From: Straminergon stramineum
Taxonomy: Eukaryota > Streptophyta > Bryopsida > Hypnales > Calliergonaceae
Direction: 5' to 3'
Assembly (NCBI GenBank): GCA_963920665.1
Contig: OY987268.1
Span: forward strand, 8,372,501-8,436,500
DNA length: 64,000 nt
Below are positions 12,301 to 29,200 of the stretch, one piece after another. The notes beneath the pieces are model-generated. The model saw nothing but the letters and a program-made list of their open reading frames with translations. It made no database searches and was not told the origin of the DNA. How positions within the stretch are numbered: position 1 is the first letter of the stretch; each line of letters opens with the position of its first letter. The position numbers and the translations under genes were made by a program.

Positions 12301-13070
12301 AGAAAACAAAATTTTGAGGTCAAATTTCAATCAATTAAATCTCCATCAATAAAAATTCAAAATTCATAAAACTTGTAATATGTGAATCTAGTCAAGATGT
12401 ACATTCTTCTTATAAAAAGAAATGGGACATTTTGACTTCTCACAAAAAGTTTTTTTTTCCATCAAAAATTCATGCAAATAATAAATTGTCTAAATATAGT
12501 CCATTTTAAGTGAAATTAAATGAGGGTAGAATTCCTTTGGTACAACAATATGTCCAAATTTCACTTTATAATTCCAATTTCTCAATTTTTGAGAAATTTT
12601 TAGGGTGGCCAACAACTTTTGGGAGTTATTGTATTACTAATTTAGATGCTACTCTTGCGACCCTAATCAATTAGAAATTGACACCACAATTTGACCATCA
12701 ACCATGAAACTATTGGTCATTCAAGAACTCATCCAACAGAAAATTCATAGCCTCCAAACCAACAAGTTTATAAAAAATGCAATTAATATTGCAAGTAAAC
12801 CATGTACAATTGCTAAAATAATTGTAACTTCAAATTCCGTAGTTGACCATCTGCTGCTAAATGGCTACTAACACTTCGATTTATCTCCAAATGGCCTAGG
12901 ACCAAGCTTGTTGGAAGCCTGACTCTATCTCACATTTGCTCACCAAAATTTAGCTTTAAACTCCTTTATGCTCCCAATATCCTTCATAAAAGTTGATGCT
13001 TCTCTTTTAGGCGACTCAAAAACATTTTACTCCCTTCTTCTATTCCTTTCTTACAGAAATGTTAAAAAAA
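9378..13070 (+). repeat. 3' flank of duplicated module, copy 1
   Basis: Starting just after the B1 stop, this AT-rich sequence aligns with 40370-42905 (for example AAACGC.T.GGAGGCCTCAAAATA near 9500 and AGCTTGTT.GAAGCCTGACT near 12905) and partly with 17245-18490. No coding region is supported. Short ORFs here are not conserved between copies. A 761-bp foldback (11865-12625) interrupts it. Confidence 0.75.
11865..12625. mobile_element. Long-arm foldback transposon (761 bp)
   Basis: The ends CTCCCAAAAGTTGTTGGCCA and its complement delimit two arms of roughly 340-370 bp that pair over almost their full length, leaving a short AT-rich centre near 12230. The paralogous flank at 42480-42500 goes straight from ACCACATA to TTTAGATGCTAC, giving an empty site, so this is a post-duplication insertion. 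No ORF. The exact target duplication cannot be fixed; a Mutator-type foldback is possible. Confidence 0.8.
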
Positions 13071-13078
13071 TATGTAAG

Positions 13079-14560
13079 TGTATGAAATTTCAAAATTTTG
13101 ACAAATTGGCATGTGAAGTATAAAAAGGGGCTAATTGATAAACTAAGTCTACATTCTAAGAAGAATGTAGGCTAATTCTTGTAGCAAGAGGATTTAAAAT
13201 GCTACCATGAGTATAGATAGGAGAAGAATCAAATTGTCTATATACCAATTAACCCCTAAAGGACCAAACGGTGTTTTTTGGCAACATAGCGATTTCAGGC
13301 AGCTCACTACGGATGGAATTTTTATTTTTTTTCTTTGAAATTTTCACACAGCATTTGCCCGAGGAGTAGCTTTAAGACCCAAAAATTTTCATAACTTTTG
13401 AATACATGGTTAAAAAGTTATTGTATGATATGTTGTTCTCATCTCTCAGCAGGCAGCTCAGGCAGCAAAAAAACTTCTTTGAAAATCATTTTTCAAAAAA
13501 ATAAAAATTTGAAATTTATTTTCCTGATTTTTATATACATGGAAAGCTTTGAATCATTCCATTTTGATTAATGAGATGAAAGTTATGAAGAGTTTTAGTT
13601 GTGGGTAGTTTGTGGGTAGTTTGTGGGTAGTAATGGAATCTCTACTCTAAAATAAACTTTGAAGACCTTTATTTCACTCAATTTTTAATATTTTTGGAAA
13701 AAAATAAAAACTTGAGGTGTAGATTGTTTATTACAACAATTTTACCATTGGGATTGTCATTTTTCAATTCCATAAATAAATGATTAACAATTTAGTATTT
13801 TGAATCATTCTCTACTTCTTTCAACTTACTATTTTTTTCCTATATGTTGTACAATTCCAAATGATCTAAAATTTTTCAAGCATGTAGCCAACATGACTTG
13901 AAGAATGAATCCAAAGAGTTACAACCATTTTGGACACTTTTTTAATGATGATCTGACCTTGTGGAGTGCATTTGCCCGGATTTTCGCAGGGCCAAAAAAT
14001 TACTTTTTGTCACTTCAAATGCTAATATCTTATAATCCAAACGGTAGAAATTTCTGAAATTCTTTCTGCATCTTCCCAAACCAGATTATTACAAGATCCT
14101 ACGGTTACATTTGTCCAAAAATGTATTTTCTCTAAAATTTGGTACTTGTACTAGAGATGACAGTTTTGGAGTGTTTTTGGTGAAAACATAGTCAAATACA
14201 TTTAGGGGTTAAGGTTGAATAACCATTTGTCTTTTGGGGTAGCTTATAGTCTTGACAATGTGTCATTTTGTCTCTCTTAGCTTTTGAGTATTCTTTTTAT
14301 GTTGTAAAAATTATTTTTGGACCTTTGATGTAAATTGGTGAACTATTTCAAATATAAATTTTTCTTGTGCTCTAATATATTTGTAAATTGCTTAAAATCC
14401 AAGGATTGGATTTTTGTTGAAAGTGTTTTTTTTGACAAATTAATTGTATGATTGAAATAATTGTCCCCATTCCATTACTAAATTCCCTAAAAACAAACCT
14501 TTGCTACTATACCATATAAAAATGACAATTCCTTTGGGGTTGTTGTTTTTTGGTATGACA
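13079..14560 (+). mobile_element. Probable LTR remnant carrying a TTAA element
   Basis: The right edge ends TGACA and is followed two bases later by a primer-binding-like site, as for a 5' LTR. A TATA-like TATAAAAAGGGG lies at about 13121. Homology to the module 3' flank stops at about 13070, so the left edge TGTATGAAAT at 13079 is a guess. Removing the 956-bp TTAA element inside leaves an LTR of about 0.5 kb. No partner LTR was found. Confidence 0.35.
13253..14208. mobile_element. piggyBac-like TTAA element, family B copy 1
   Basis: The element starts CCCCTAAAGG and ends TTTAGGGG, and is bounded on both sides by TTAA (13249-13252 and 14209-14212). It is homologous over its whole length to 61812-62737, which has identical ends and the same TTAA borders. 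It has no transposase ORF, so it is non-autonomous. TTAA target duplications with CCC...GGG tips are the hallmark of piggyBac transposons. Confidence 0.75.
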
Positions 14561-14562
14561 TT

Positions 14563-14580
14563 TGGCACCACTGCTGGGGA
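14563..14580 (+). other. Decayed Ty3/gypsy primer-binding site
   Basis: TGGCACCACTGCTGGGGA differs at four positions from the tRNA-Asp primer-binding site common in plant Athila/Tat-type elements. It sits two bases after a TGACA LTR end. Confidence 0.5.
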
Positions 14581-14598
14581 ATTTTAAGATGGATAGGT

Positions 14599-16230
14599 TT
14601 GAGATGGTGTGAGCCCCCAAATCGTCACCAAGGGCTCACTCTTTTTTTTTTTTTTTTTTTTTCGTATTTTGTCATTTTAAATACACTTTTATATACAAAA
14701 AGCCCGCAAATGAGTGTAGAACCAAAATAGGAGTGTCACATTCCAATATAGTATTTGGTCTATTTTTAGAATATTATAGCTAGAATGGCCCAACCACGAG
14801 TTGTAAATAGGTTAAGATCCAATTAATCGTGGCAAATTGGTTGATTATGAGTGATAGGCGTATCACGCTCAAAAACCCACATAGAAAGGACATCTCTAAG
14901 CTAGATTTGGTTGAGGGAACCTTGGTAAGGCATAGGAATTAGTTCCCACAGATAGGTTCTAGTTTCCCCATTTCACTAACGAAATAGCAGAACACCAAAT
15001 TGTTGGCTTGCAGATGTCGAAAATACCAAGATAGGACCGTGGAGGAATCTAAGGTTCAAGGAGGGTGGTTTGGGGTTAAATCCATGCCCAGGAACCAATG
15101 GCGAGGTCGGTTCACCAAGATTCCCCCGATGTGGAAGATTCCCTAGCCACCGATAATTAAACGAGGGGGTGGATTTTGTCCCCCATAGGCCGATGTGTAG
15201 AGTAAAAATATGAGCCTACACATGTGCTTTGGCCTTTGGGATACCATGGGAGTTTCTACGAAAAATTTCGGAATTTTCTGATAGTCAGAAGATGTCTTTC
15301 CAAACGGTCAACTACCCAAACCTACGGTGGGAAATTCTTAGAAATTCCCCACGTGGCAGTAAATTCCCACTAAAAATTTGTATAGCTTTTTTTATGTTAA
15401 TAAGCTGCCCCGACAAGTTTTACAACATTCCGATAGTTAGAAATACTTGAACCTGCAGCATTCCCCGACAATTAACGGAAATTAAAGTCCACGGCGGGTT
15501 TGACCGGCGGAGCAGGAGCATACAAAAGCAGAATGGGGCCCAAGATAGGTCTTTTTTCACTCCCTTGTATCTACTTAGGAGCCTAGGCTAGTTACTTTTG
15601 CTAGAAAAGTCAACCCCCCAAAGTTGGGATTTTTCCTAGTTTTGGCAATAAGTTGGCGCTAGGTTTTGTTGTGATTTTGAAGATAGAAAAGGGGGAGCGT
15701 GATTCGCTTATCCTAAAAATGGCCTTCCGAAGCCAAGGGCGCAATCCATTTGCGATTCGGAATTAATCTTCAAAAGTTAGCTTAGTGGGCCAACATAGGA
15801 TGAAAACCTTGAGTTTTGGATGAAAATCCAAGAAGATAAGGTTAACTTAGCTGAACAAGGAGAGGTGGGTGCTCGGGAAAGAGTATAAAAGAACACCCCT
15901 TCTCTTCTCTCACCACCCCCTTTTTGTGTAATTGGGTCCGTTGGATCCAATTCGTGTTGTAAATTGTGACATTTAGCTACAAGCTTTGCAATAGTGTTTT
16001 TTGGGCACTTTTGGCCATTGTTGTTGTTTTTGGAGCTTGCAAGGTCTTTGTGGGTCCCTTGCCTTTTCTTTTGATTGAGGGTGGTTCTTACTCTTTCAAG
16101 TTGGAGCTTGGAAGTTTTTGCTAGCTTCCTAGGTTGCTAGAGTTTGTGGGTGCTTATCTTTAAGAGACCCTTTAGATCACTCACTTTGTTTTGTCGTATA
16201 CTAACCCTAGAGCCACTCCCCATATGATTG
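14599..16230 (+). mobile_element. LTR-like sequence with TATA box
   Basis: It begins TGTGAGCCCCCAAATCGTCA, resembling the start of plant gypsy LTRs, and has a TATAAAA at 15884-15890 followed by a CT-rich stretch as at an LTR transcription start. A 22-bp T run is at 14641-14662. No second LTR, no target duplication and no coding domain were found, and the right edge is uncertain. 16231-17244 continues as non-coding, partly G-rich DNA (G run near 17191) that I cannot assign. Confidence 0.35.
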
Positions 16231-17244
16231 GCAATGCCGCTTTGGTGGGCCCTTAGTTCAAGTTATTGATGTTACTAACCCATGTCACTAGCCTTCGAGT
16301 GTCCAAGGCCATTTCCTTATCTTTTGTCCTTGTCCCTAATAATGACATGTTATTCCTTGTTGAGAGACATGAGGGTGTAAGGGTAGTGGGTCCCACCTGT
16401 ATGGCGAAGCTTTGAACCCATAGGGTAAAGAAGTCCTTGGGGTATGTGAGATAGTGGAAAGACAATGAAGCTTTGAAACCCCTTGGGGTGAAAAGTCTTA
16501 GCAATGCATTAGAAAGGGGAAGAACAACGAACTTTTGTACCTCCTTGAGGTAAAAAGTATTAGTAGTGTGTTAAAACCACCTCATGGTAGGACTGTGAGA
16601 CCACATGGCCCCTCTCCCCAAAAGATTTAGTTCCCAAAACGCGTTGGGGACAAACTAAGGTTTAGGCCCCCAAAAGTAGAAGTAGAAGTCAAAATCGAGG
16701 GTAGAGAGCAATTAGGGAGAAATCAAGTGAGGGTGCCACCCCACGAGTTTAGCTTACATCCGCAACCCATAGGCATGGCATGCCCCAAAGCCCCCTAGAA
16801 TTCACAAAAAAATCAGCAACACCAAAGCCAATCCAGCCACCAAGCTAGATCAGCCCAACACCCAATCCACCAAGACCCTAATACCCAGGAGGCCAAGGCC
16901 GGGCATAGGGCAGGGCAAGGCTTGGTACCGGCGGTGCTAGGAGCTGCTGGCAGTCAGAGCTAGGGTTACTGGAGGTCGAGGTGCAATACTAGGGTTATTA
17001 GGGGGGTTTGGGCCGATATGAGGGTTACTGGGGGCCTGGGCCAATATTGGATTATTGGGAGTCGGGTGCGATACAAGGGTTACTAGGGAGTTGGAGTACG
17101 ATCTTGGGGTCATTGGGGAGTCGGTTGTTGAGGGTCGGGGCACATGACTGAAGGCAGAGGAGAGAAAAAGAGCTATCCGAGACTGAGCTGGGGGGGGGGG
17201 AGAAAAAAAAGTTGTCTACGGAGAAGGGGAGAGCAACCCAGTAA

Positions 17245-18513
17245 TCAAGGTAGGAAGAGCTTCACCCTAAAGCACATGGGAGGCCCCTCCAAACGGTCTT
17301 TGGATGACATTTAGCCCCTATGGAAGATGGAGGAAAGCAATTTTTCTTCTAGTTTTGGGGGATCTTTTCGTAAGAAGTTGGTGTTGGAAATTCTCTCTTT
17401 TTGGTATTGTTGACTTTTGTACGTAGTAAGATCTTTAATGCATTGATCACCATGTAGTGTATTTTGACAACTTCCTAGAAAATATGTGATTTTAGTTTTG
17501 ATAAATTAAAATTAAAAGTTTCAAGGATAATGAGTCCCTTGAAAGGATGGTCTATGACCACAAAAATGAACTTCTAAATCCTTTCCCTCATGACGTATGT
17601 TATTTTTTAGGATAAATGTTGTGACTTGGATAGTTTTGCCACATAGCTCTATGAAATGAAAGTAAGATGGTTGTAAAGTAGAAGCATTGATTTTCAACAC
17701 TTTAAGCAATTCCACATATTTTGAGAAGCAATCATCAATACATGAGATTATTTTTAACACACTGGCAATTGAAAAATCATGAATTTAGAAAAAAAATTGA
17801 TACTTTCCAAAAATTATACAAATGTGCTATCAATTTGTAAGTTCAAGTACATGGTGGGCTCCAAATCATGTTTTGCATTCATGTATACAAGATGTACATT
17901 TTGGACTTCCTATAGCTACATGGTATAGTTTAGGAATGGGTGTTTCTACCTTATGTGATGGGCCTTGTAAATCAAGTTTTATTATTCCACAAATACTACA
18001 TTCTATATTTGTTTGTATTGCAATTAATTAAATGTAAGGAGTGATATATCATGGGGTAGTTGGCCTTCAAGAAGGTCATTCCATCCCTATTAGGGCCTTG
18101 ATCCTTTGTCCTATACAAACCCCTCTTTTGAACATCAATTCATTTCTTCTAACACTTGGTTGGCCTTCAATTGGCAAGTAGTGTAAGCGTGACTTAGTTA
18201 TTTGTCTATGACCGTTATTGTTTAGTGTGCTTATATAGTGGTTTACAACCTTACAATGAATGTGTATAAAAAATTCATGCATAGTGATAGAAATTTGATT
18301 TGAAAGAGTGTTTAGATTGAATATCCATCATGAATGCTTCTACGACTTCCAAGAATCACAATCCACATTGGTCAAAATGTTGTAAGTGGAGAATAGAATC
18401 CTTTTCTTAAATGTACAAACTGAAATAGAGTTCAATGTATTCTTTGTGAGGTATTGATCAAATGGTCATATCCCACTTTGACCTCGTGTAGACTCAAACT
18501 CATAACAAGTATT
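17245..18513 (+). repeat. Third copy of the module 3' flank, left part
   Basis: From CACATGGGAGGCCCCTCC the sequence aligns with 9500-11500 and 40460-42400 and later with 43300-43430. It starts just past the point equivalent to the gene B stop, so no gene B coding sequence is present. It is interrupted at 18514 by the Copia element and resumes at 27762. Confidence 0.75.
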
Positions 18514-18687
18514 TGTTGACATAACCAAGAGTAGATTAGGGTTTCATCCTACCTCTAACCCTGTTCATCCATTGATCAACATTAGGGTTAGAAGCTCTTG
18601 TATATAATCTAGGCTTAACCTCTGGTTTAGTATCTGTTAATACTTACTCATCATTGTTGTAAGATTACAACCGTTGTTACTTCTACA
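18514..18687 (+). repeat. 5' LTR of the Copia element
   Basis: 174 bp, TG...CA ends, same length as the 3' LTR. Contains TATATAATC at about 18602, a possible promoter. Confidence 0.95.
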
Positions 18688-18699
18688 TGGTATCAGAGC
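18688..18699 (+). other. Copia primer-binding site (initiator Met tRNA)
   Basis: TGGTATCAGAGC directly abuts the 5' LTR and is the standard plant Copia primer site complementary to the initiator Met tRNA 3' end. Confidence 0.95.
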
Positions 18700-21600
18700 G
18701 TAGCTCGATTAGATCCTCAGTAAATCAGAGACACTTGAGCAATCAACAGGACTGGACAGTGGACACTCAGTAGTCATAAACACTAGAGTCACCAAGGACT
18801 ATAGCTGTAGAACGCAGTAGTCACACAGACGTAGCATCTAAATCATCACCACGACCTTAGTCGCAATCTCAGGGACCTTGCTCTATCGGCATAGTCGACG
18901 CATAGCATGGATACCAGTATGAAGGACGTACCAAAATCTATGAAGTTGGCCGGGCCATCGAACTACATCATCTGGAGCTACAAAGTAAAGATGATACTGA
19001 TGCAAGAGGGACTGTGGAAGTACATCGAACCTTCTGCAACTAGCGACCAAGTTACTACAACTAACACGGCAACCTCCACCATTACGCACGCTGTAGAGGA
19101 AAGCACCGCAATGATCGACACATCAAGACAAAGCGATCTTCGCTTTTGTACCAGCAAAATCACCATATCCCTGGTATGAGACTCCATTATCCTCAATATT
19201 ATTCATCTTACAGATCCGCATGATATCTAGTACAGGCTTAGAAATACGTGTGATGTCAAAAGTTCATCTAGACGCTTGTCCCTCAAAGAATAGTTCTATT
19301 CTCTCAAACTAGGGAAAGGAAAACCATTAGGGGAGCACTTGCAAACTATCAACCTGATAGTGACCCAACTAGCAATTGAAACCTAGGCATAGCTATATCA
19401 GATGAGGATCTCGTAGATCTCACATTGAATAGTCTTCAGAAAAGCTAGTCCACGTTCAAACAGATTCAAAAAGGTAGAGAGCGAATACCATCTTTTCCAG
19501 AGTTAAAGGGCTTACTTCTCCAGGAGGAACAAGGCCGCAACCTCGAAAAACATCAGGATGAGTCAGAGGAAGTTCACTTCGCAGGGACAGGAAGAGGCTC
19601 AAACAGGGGAGGCCACCACTCATGAGGTCGCACCAACTCGGGAAGAGGATACAATAACAACGATCAAGGCCCATCACCCCAACGTTCCGAAATTCAAAAT
19701 CACAAATTGGTCCACTGTCATAAATGCAACAAGCTGGGCCATTATGCACGCGACTGCGTGGAGTTCACTCTCGCGGAACAAATTAAGGCTATGCAACTAC
19801 AACTCGGCGACATACAATGTAGCCGATCACGCAACCATCCATCGTAGCCCCATCAAGTTCACTTGGTTGAGGTCGACGACAACAACGACATCTATCAAGA
19901 TCCGAAATCCGACCCTGCGACACATGACGTGCAGGATTGCATCAATGCATTTCACGATGAACCAAGCGAAGTAATAAACACTTGTGTCACTCCAGCGATT
20001 GAAGAAGAATGGTTCCTCGACTCCGGGGCCTCTTCTCACGTCACCGGCAACTCCGAACTATTCAGTCATCTAACTTCCTCTAGTATTCCACATATTACAA
20101 CAGCGAGAGGACAAATCATGCCAATAGCTGGCCAAGGCACTATAAACATTACCGATTTCTCTAGAGCAATAAAGGGTATCCATCATGTTCTCTACGTTCC
20201 AGGAGTCAAAACAAACTTGTTCTCTATTGGGAAACTTACGATATCGGCTACTAAGTATTATTCGAATCTAGACAATGCCACATCTATGACAAAGATCAGC
20301 CCAACCAAATCTTTCTTCAAGGTACCCGAGATCCCTGTAACAATCTCTACCGCATGGAGCATTACTCGCAACAAATAGAACATCTCAACCAGGCAACCTC
20401 AGCACGACCCCAACAGTCGGCACCTGCAAATTCTCTGGACCTGCAACAACACATAGACCATCTCGACAGGAGCTCGTACGTTACTTCATCACTCCAAGCA
20501 ACAGTAGATTCTCAGGCTCGTCATCCGTCCAACATGACCTCCAGGAACGGCATAGCTCAAGATATGCTCAGTGCTCCTCAATCGACTTTTGACAGGCCCA
20601 ACATCGTCAACAGCGATCCCGATCCCTGCCTTTCCTCTCTTTGACCATCACGATTGGCCGACGTAGACATACACCTATGGCACAAACGAATCGGTCACCT
20701 CAACTTTCAAAGCTTATATCACATGACATCCCAACACTTTATAGCAGGCGTTCCCACCATTCCTCTCATCAAACACGTATGCCATTCTTGTATACTTGGC
20801 AAGCTCCCTAGAGACAGAATACCCAAGAAATGGACCATGCACACCACTCGGCCACTCCAATTAGTTCATAGTGATTTCTGTGGACCCATACCTACTGCCT
20901 CTCAAAACGGCAGTCAATATATCCTATTATCCTTACATTTAGAGATGATTTTTTCCGTAAAACCTAGTTGTACTTCATTACTGATAAAATCCAAACTCTA
21001 GAATCATTCAAGCAATTTCGAGCCTTAGTAGAAACCCCTGCTTCCTGTATAGAGACACTTCGAATAGACCGGGGAGATGGGTACATCTCCCAGTTTTTTC
21101 AATCCTATTGCAACCTACATGGCATAGCTTGGCAACTCACCGCCAATTACTCTCCACACCAGAACGGCATCACTGAGAGGAAGAATCATATCCTATTAGA
21201 AGGCATCCATAGCGTAGTTATAAGTACCCAAATTCTGAAAATTCTTTGGGACGAAGTGGCTAAGACAATCAATTATATCCAAAATCGATGTCCTACTAAA
21301 GCTTTGAAGCTTCAAACACCAAAGGAGGCCTTTACTGGAGTCAAACCCCACTTGGGTCACCTTTGTGTCATAGGTTGTGTCACCTATTGCCACATTCCAG
21401 ACATCAAAAGACAAAAATTTGATCTGAAGGCGATTCCCACCATCCTACTTGGGTACGATGAACAAAGTAAAGCTTACCGTTGCTATAATCCTAGCACTCG
21501 AAAAATCCTTATTAGTCGTGATGTCAGATTTGACGAAGCCAACCTTACGCTTCTATGTCCTGCACCCACAGAACCTGTACAGGATCCTCTCTGCCTTGAC

Positions 21601-23263
21601 CAATTTCTTTCACCTGATCCTCCCTCCTCCCTCCCGTCCTATTCAACTCTAATCAGAATCCCCGCTACCCTGCTAGACTCCATTGCTCCACTCTCTCCTG
21701 CTTCTTCTGACCTTCCACTCACTATTTCACCTTCTTCCCACCCTATCACTACACCTGCACAACCTCTTTCTTCTCTACATGTACTACCCGACTCCACCGA
21801 ACCGTCTATTCTGCCAATCCCTTCTGTCTTACACTCAACAGAGCCACCTCGATGCTCCCAATACCCTCGCAAGCAAAACATTCGCTTGGATGGCTACAAC
21901 CTTTGTCTTTCTACGGACGACTTCGACGTTTGCATGATCACCACGGCCAAACCTAAACCCTCGTCATCTGCAACCACCCCAGTTGTCCCCAACGGAGACA
22001 ACATTACATTCAAACAGGCCCAACATGACCCAAGATGGCGTCTTGCGATGCAGGAAGAAATGAATTCCATCTGGAAAAACCAAACTTGGGATCTAGAACC
22101 TCTTCCTCCTGGCAAACATGTCATCACTTGTAAGTGGGTGTTTAAACTAAAACCAAGCATCAATGGACAACCACCAATCAAGAAAGCTCGTTTGGTGGCC
22201 CGTGGATTCGAGCAACGCCACGGCATCGACTTTAACGAAACGTTTACTCCTGTCATCAAATGGGCTACTATATGTACTGCTATTGCCCTTGCGGCAGCTC
22301 AACGTTGGAGCATTCATCACATGGACGTGCGCACTGCATTTCTTCATGGTTTACTCAAAGAAAAGGTCTATATGCAACAACCACCTGGATTTCACGCTCG
22401 TGATCAAGAGAAACTAGTTTCCAGACTCAACAAGTCACTTTATGGTCTCAAACAGAGCCCTCGTACTTGGTATGATCGCATTGATGATGCCCTACGCCAA
22501 ATTGATCTCCACCGCAGCAAGTCCGATGGGAACCTCCACTACATGCATCACAAAGGAGAAACATTTATCCTTACGCTCTATGTAGATGATCTGTTTATCA
22601 TAGGCAGCTCCGATCATCTCATTTCCTAGCTGAAACAATTTCTCCATATTGAATTCGAAATGATTGATCTTAGAAAAATCAAACGTTACCTTGGCATTTC
22701 CTTTGAACACGTCCTCCTCGGCATTTTTCTTCATCAGTGGGACTACACCAAATCAATCCTTCACGACTTCGGCATGGTTGACTGTCGGCCTGCACCTGCT
22801 CCCTTACTCGAAGGCCACCTACTAGTTACCAATATGAATTCTCCCTACGTTGACTCCACTCATTACTGACAGCTTGTCGACAAACTCATCTTCCTTCCTA
22901 TAACTCAACCCGACATTGCCTATGCCATCAGTCGGCTTAGCAGCTATATGGCGAATCCACAATAAGCCCACCTTGAGGTTGCCAAACATGTACTACATTA
23001 TCTGCAGGGCACTTTGGATTTTAGAATCCTCTACTGTGCTGGGGCCTTGCTCACAATTTTTGGATATACTGATGCAGATTGGGGTTCTTCCCTAGAGATA
23101 GGCCGCTCTATAGGTGCATATATTTTCACCCTCGCCGGTGGACTTGTCACATGGCAAAGCAAGAAGGAGCTCATTGACTCTCGCTCCTCTACCGAGTCAG
23201 AATATAAGGCTCTCAGCGACGGTACCCAAGAAGCAGTGTGGCTCCACTACCTTCTCTAGGAAC

Positions 23264-26689
<3,426 letters not shown>

Positions 26690-27576
26690 GGAACTGAAGC
26701 CACCTCGAACTACACCGAGCTTACCTACTACGAGCTCACACACCCACTCCATAAAACCAGATTCTCGCATCATACTACACTGTGACAATCAAGGTGCCAT
26801 GAAACTCAGCCATAACCCTGTTTTTCAAGCGTGATCTAAGCACATAGAAATACACTACCACTTCATTCAAGAGCGAGTCTTAGATGGGGAAATAGAGTTA
26901 CAGTATATTCATACAAACGATTAGCTAGCCAATGCCCTTACAAAACCACTCAGCAGAGTGAAGTTCAACCAACATCGAAGTACTCTAGGGCTATACAGTT
27001 TAGCTAGTTTAGAACCACCTTAGCAAAATCTCACTTTTCCTTTGTAAACAACGCTAGCACAACCCTAGACACCTCTAGCTTGGAACATGTATTCTTCAAC
27101 GCTTGCCAACAATCCAAAGCTTCTATGCTCTTCCCCCTTGAACCCAATTACCTCCTTAGAACAATCGCCCCAGGAGAAGTACAAGCCTGGAGTACGCCCT
27201 CGCCTTACAACATAAAATTTATGCTTTCCGACACGGTGTCCCTACATCTCCTTAGCTGTTGCCCACTGTCACCATTCTACTCTCTCTCTTGATCTTGCTA
27301 CCGTTCCATACTGGTGAAATTCGCTACATTCACATCCCTCCCCATCATCAACATCATCGGCCTCTGCCACCGTGCCTCCATCGACAGATTCACAGTACCA
27401 CTTCATCAACTGCGCAACAAATGCACATGTCAACTACAACACCATTCGTGCAAACCTTGCAATCGACATGCCAACAATACATTCTCGGAGCAGCGTCATC
27501 CTTCGGCCTCTCATGTCCGCCATGTTCTTCCTCTAGGCATCAAACTTCAGAGTTTGTAGAAACCCCAATCTCTCGA

Positions 27577-27587
27577 TTGAGAGGGGG
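27577..27587 (+). other. Copia polypurine tract
   Basis: TTGAGAGGGGG lies immediately before the 3' LTR, the expected plus-strand primer position. Confidence 0.85.
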
Positions 27588-27761
27588 TGTTGACATAACG
27601 AAGAATAGATTAGGGTTTCATCCTACCTCTAACCCTGTTCATCCATTGATCAACATTAGGGTTAGAAGCTCTTGTATATAATCTAGGCTTAACCTTTGGT
27701 TTAGTATCTGTTAATACTTACTGATCACTATTGTAAGATTATAACCGTTGTTACTTCTACA
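27588..27761 (+). repeat. 3' LTR of the Copia element
   Basis: 174 bp, about 96 percent identical by eye to the 5' LTR. Confidence 0.95.
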
Positions 27762-28080
27762 ATATTAACATGTTAATTTGAAGAGTGCATTATTATCTAC
27801 CAATGAAAAACACTTGGTGGAGGAAGGTGTCGAAAGGTACGCAACTATGCATTATCCATACACATCATAACCCCTCATCTACATTTATGCAAATGTAGAT
27901 AGGGTATGCAATTGGGAAGGAAACATGAAGGGTGTACATTATTTACTTGAACATTGATTCGTCAATTACTATTCATTCTTGTTGTAAAATATGATGATGT
28001 GATAATAAAAGTTCCACTCAATCCTGATCATGTATTGAAAGTTTGAATGACATGCTACACACTTTATAGCTACCGAAAGA
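27762..28080 (+). repeat. Third copy of the module 3' flank, right part
   Basis: Resumes the flank interrupted by the Copia element; it matches 63530-63790, including the shared GATGATGTGATAATAAAAGTTC. Confidence 0.75.
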
Positions 28081-28099
28081 TAAGAATTTTAAGCTAGGG

Positions 28100-28345
28100 T
28101 GTTGTTGGATAGGTCTTCATGCTACAATCAAGAAACTGAAATCACTCAACACTTCTTCATGAGGAGGTGTCACAGTTCAACACTTGAAGGATTCACAAAG
28201 AGAGAAAAACTCTAGACTTTTTGGATTCTAACTCTACCCAAAGGTAAGAGTCTTGAGGATTGGATCCCCAAATCCAAAGCAGGAGTTTCGGGAGCTAGGG
28301 GGTTTGACTCCTGCTGGGCTAGAGCAGGAACGAAGCATAGAATTT
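28100..28345 (+). pseudogene. Fragment resembling the gene B intron 8609-9019
   Basis: The order of phrases GGACAGGTCTTCAT, GATCAA, CTC..GAGG, TTTTGAG/CTTGAGGATTGG, CCAAAGCA.GA, GGGCTA parallels the intron between the GTK and GYMAPEYA exons of B1 (8655-8900) and its B2 equivalent (39620-39870). No exon is attached. It may be a remnant of a third gene B or a repeat shared with the intron. Confidence 0.45.
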
Positions 28346-28439
28346 GGGAGCTCAAATTGAAAATTAAATCTAACAACCCTATTTGAGATTCCACAAAGAT
28401 TCGAGATTCCACGGTGCGAGATCGATCGACATGGTCCTC

Positions 28440-29200
28440 AAATTGAACATTACTCCCTCCGACCCAAAATTCGTGTCTGCAGTTACTTCATTAATTTTGT
28501 AGCAGGATCTACGATATTAACCGAAGAGACTATAAAATCACTGTGAGCTGTTTTGGCTTCTGATTAATTTTATTTCGATTGTGCCCGATATAACCATTTC
28601 CTATGGGAAATAAACAAAAACAAAAACAGACAGTGAGTTGAAAGGCACATACAAAAGATCACACAATACAGGGTGCAAGTAGTTTTTCATCATTTACGGT
28701 GACACAAATGAAGACAAGAATCAAGACTTCCAGGACTACAGGTCAAACGGTCCCAGTAAATTGGCAAAGGAATATATATTTTACAAGCCGTGATTCATTG
28801 TACAAGAAGAAGCTAAATTAGGAAAGAATGGGTAAGAGACCAACTTAACCTATTTAATCAATCATCATACGACATATGCGGAGCAGCTTCACAACCAAGG
28901 TGGAAGGCGTCTGCAACTCCACAGCAATGCCAATATTGCAAAATTTCACCACCACCAATTGTCTCCATTGTGCCACCTATGTACGTGCTCACAAACTTCT
29001 CTTCATCTCTCCTGCCACCACAACCACCTCGAAAACAAGGACACCTTAACAAATTTCAAAAACAAAATTTCCCCTAAACTCAAAGTAAATATGAGAAGAA
29101 TCAATTATCACCTAAACGACTAAGGGTTCATGGTCTTAAAGTGACCAATTCAATCACTCATATTGTAAAAAATATAATCCAAACAAGGATAGATTTTATA
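28440..29200. other. Non-coding, unassigned
   Basis: No domain, repeat or splice-supported exon was recognised. The open frames here are short and lack family resemblance. Confidence 0.4.

Noticed and set aside
16253..17143. Proline-rich minus-strand frames
   Set aside because: Low-complexity translation of G-rich decayed LTR-type DNA without any supporting signal.
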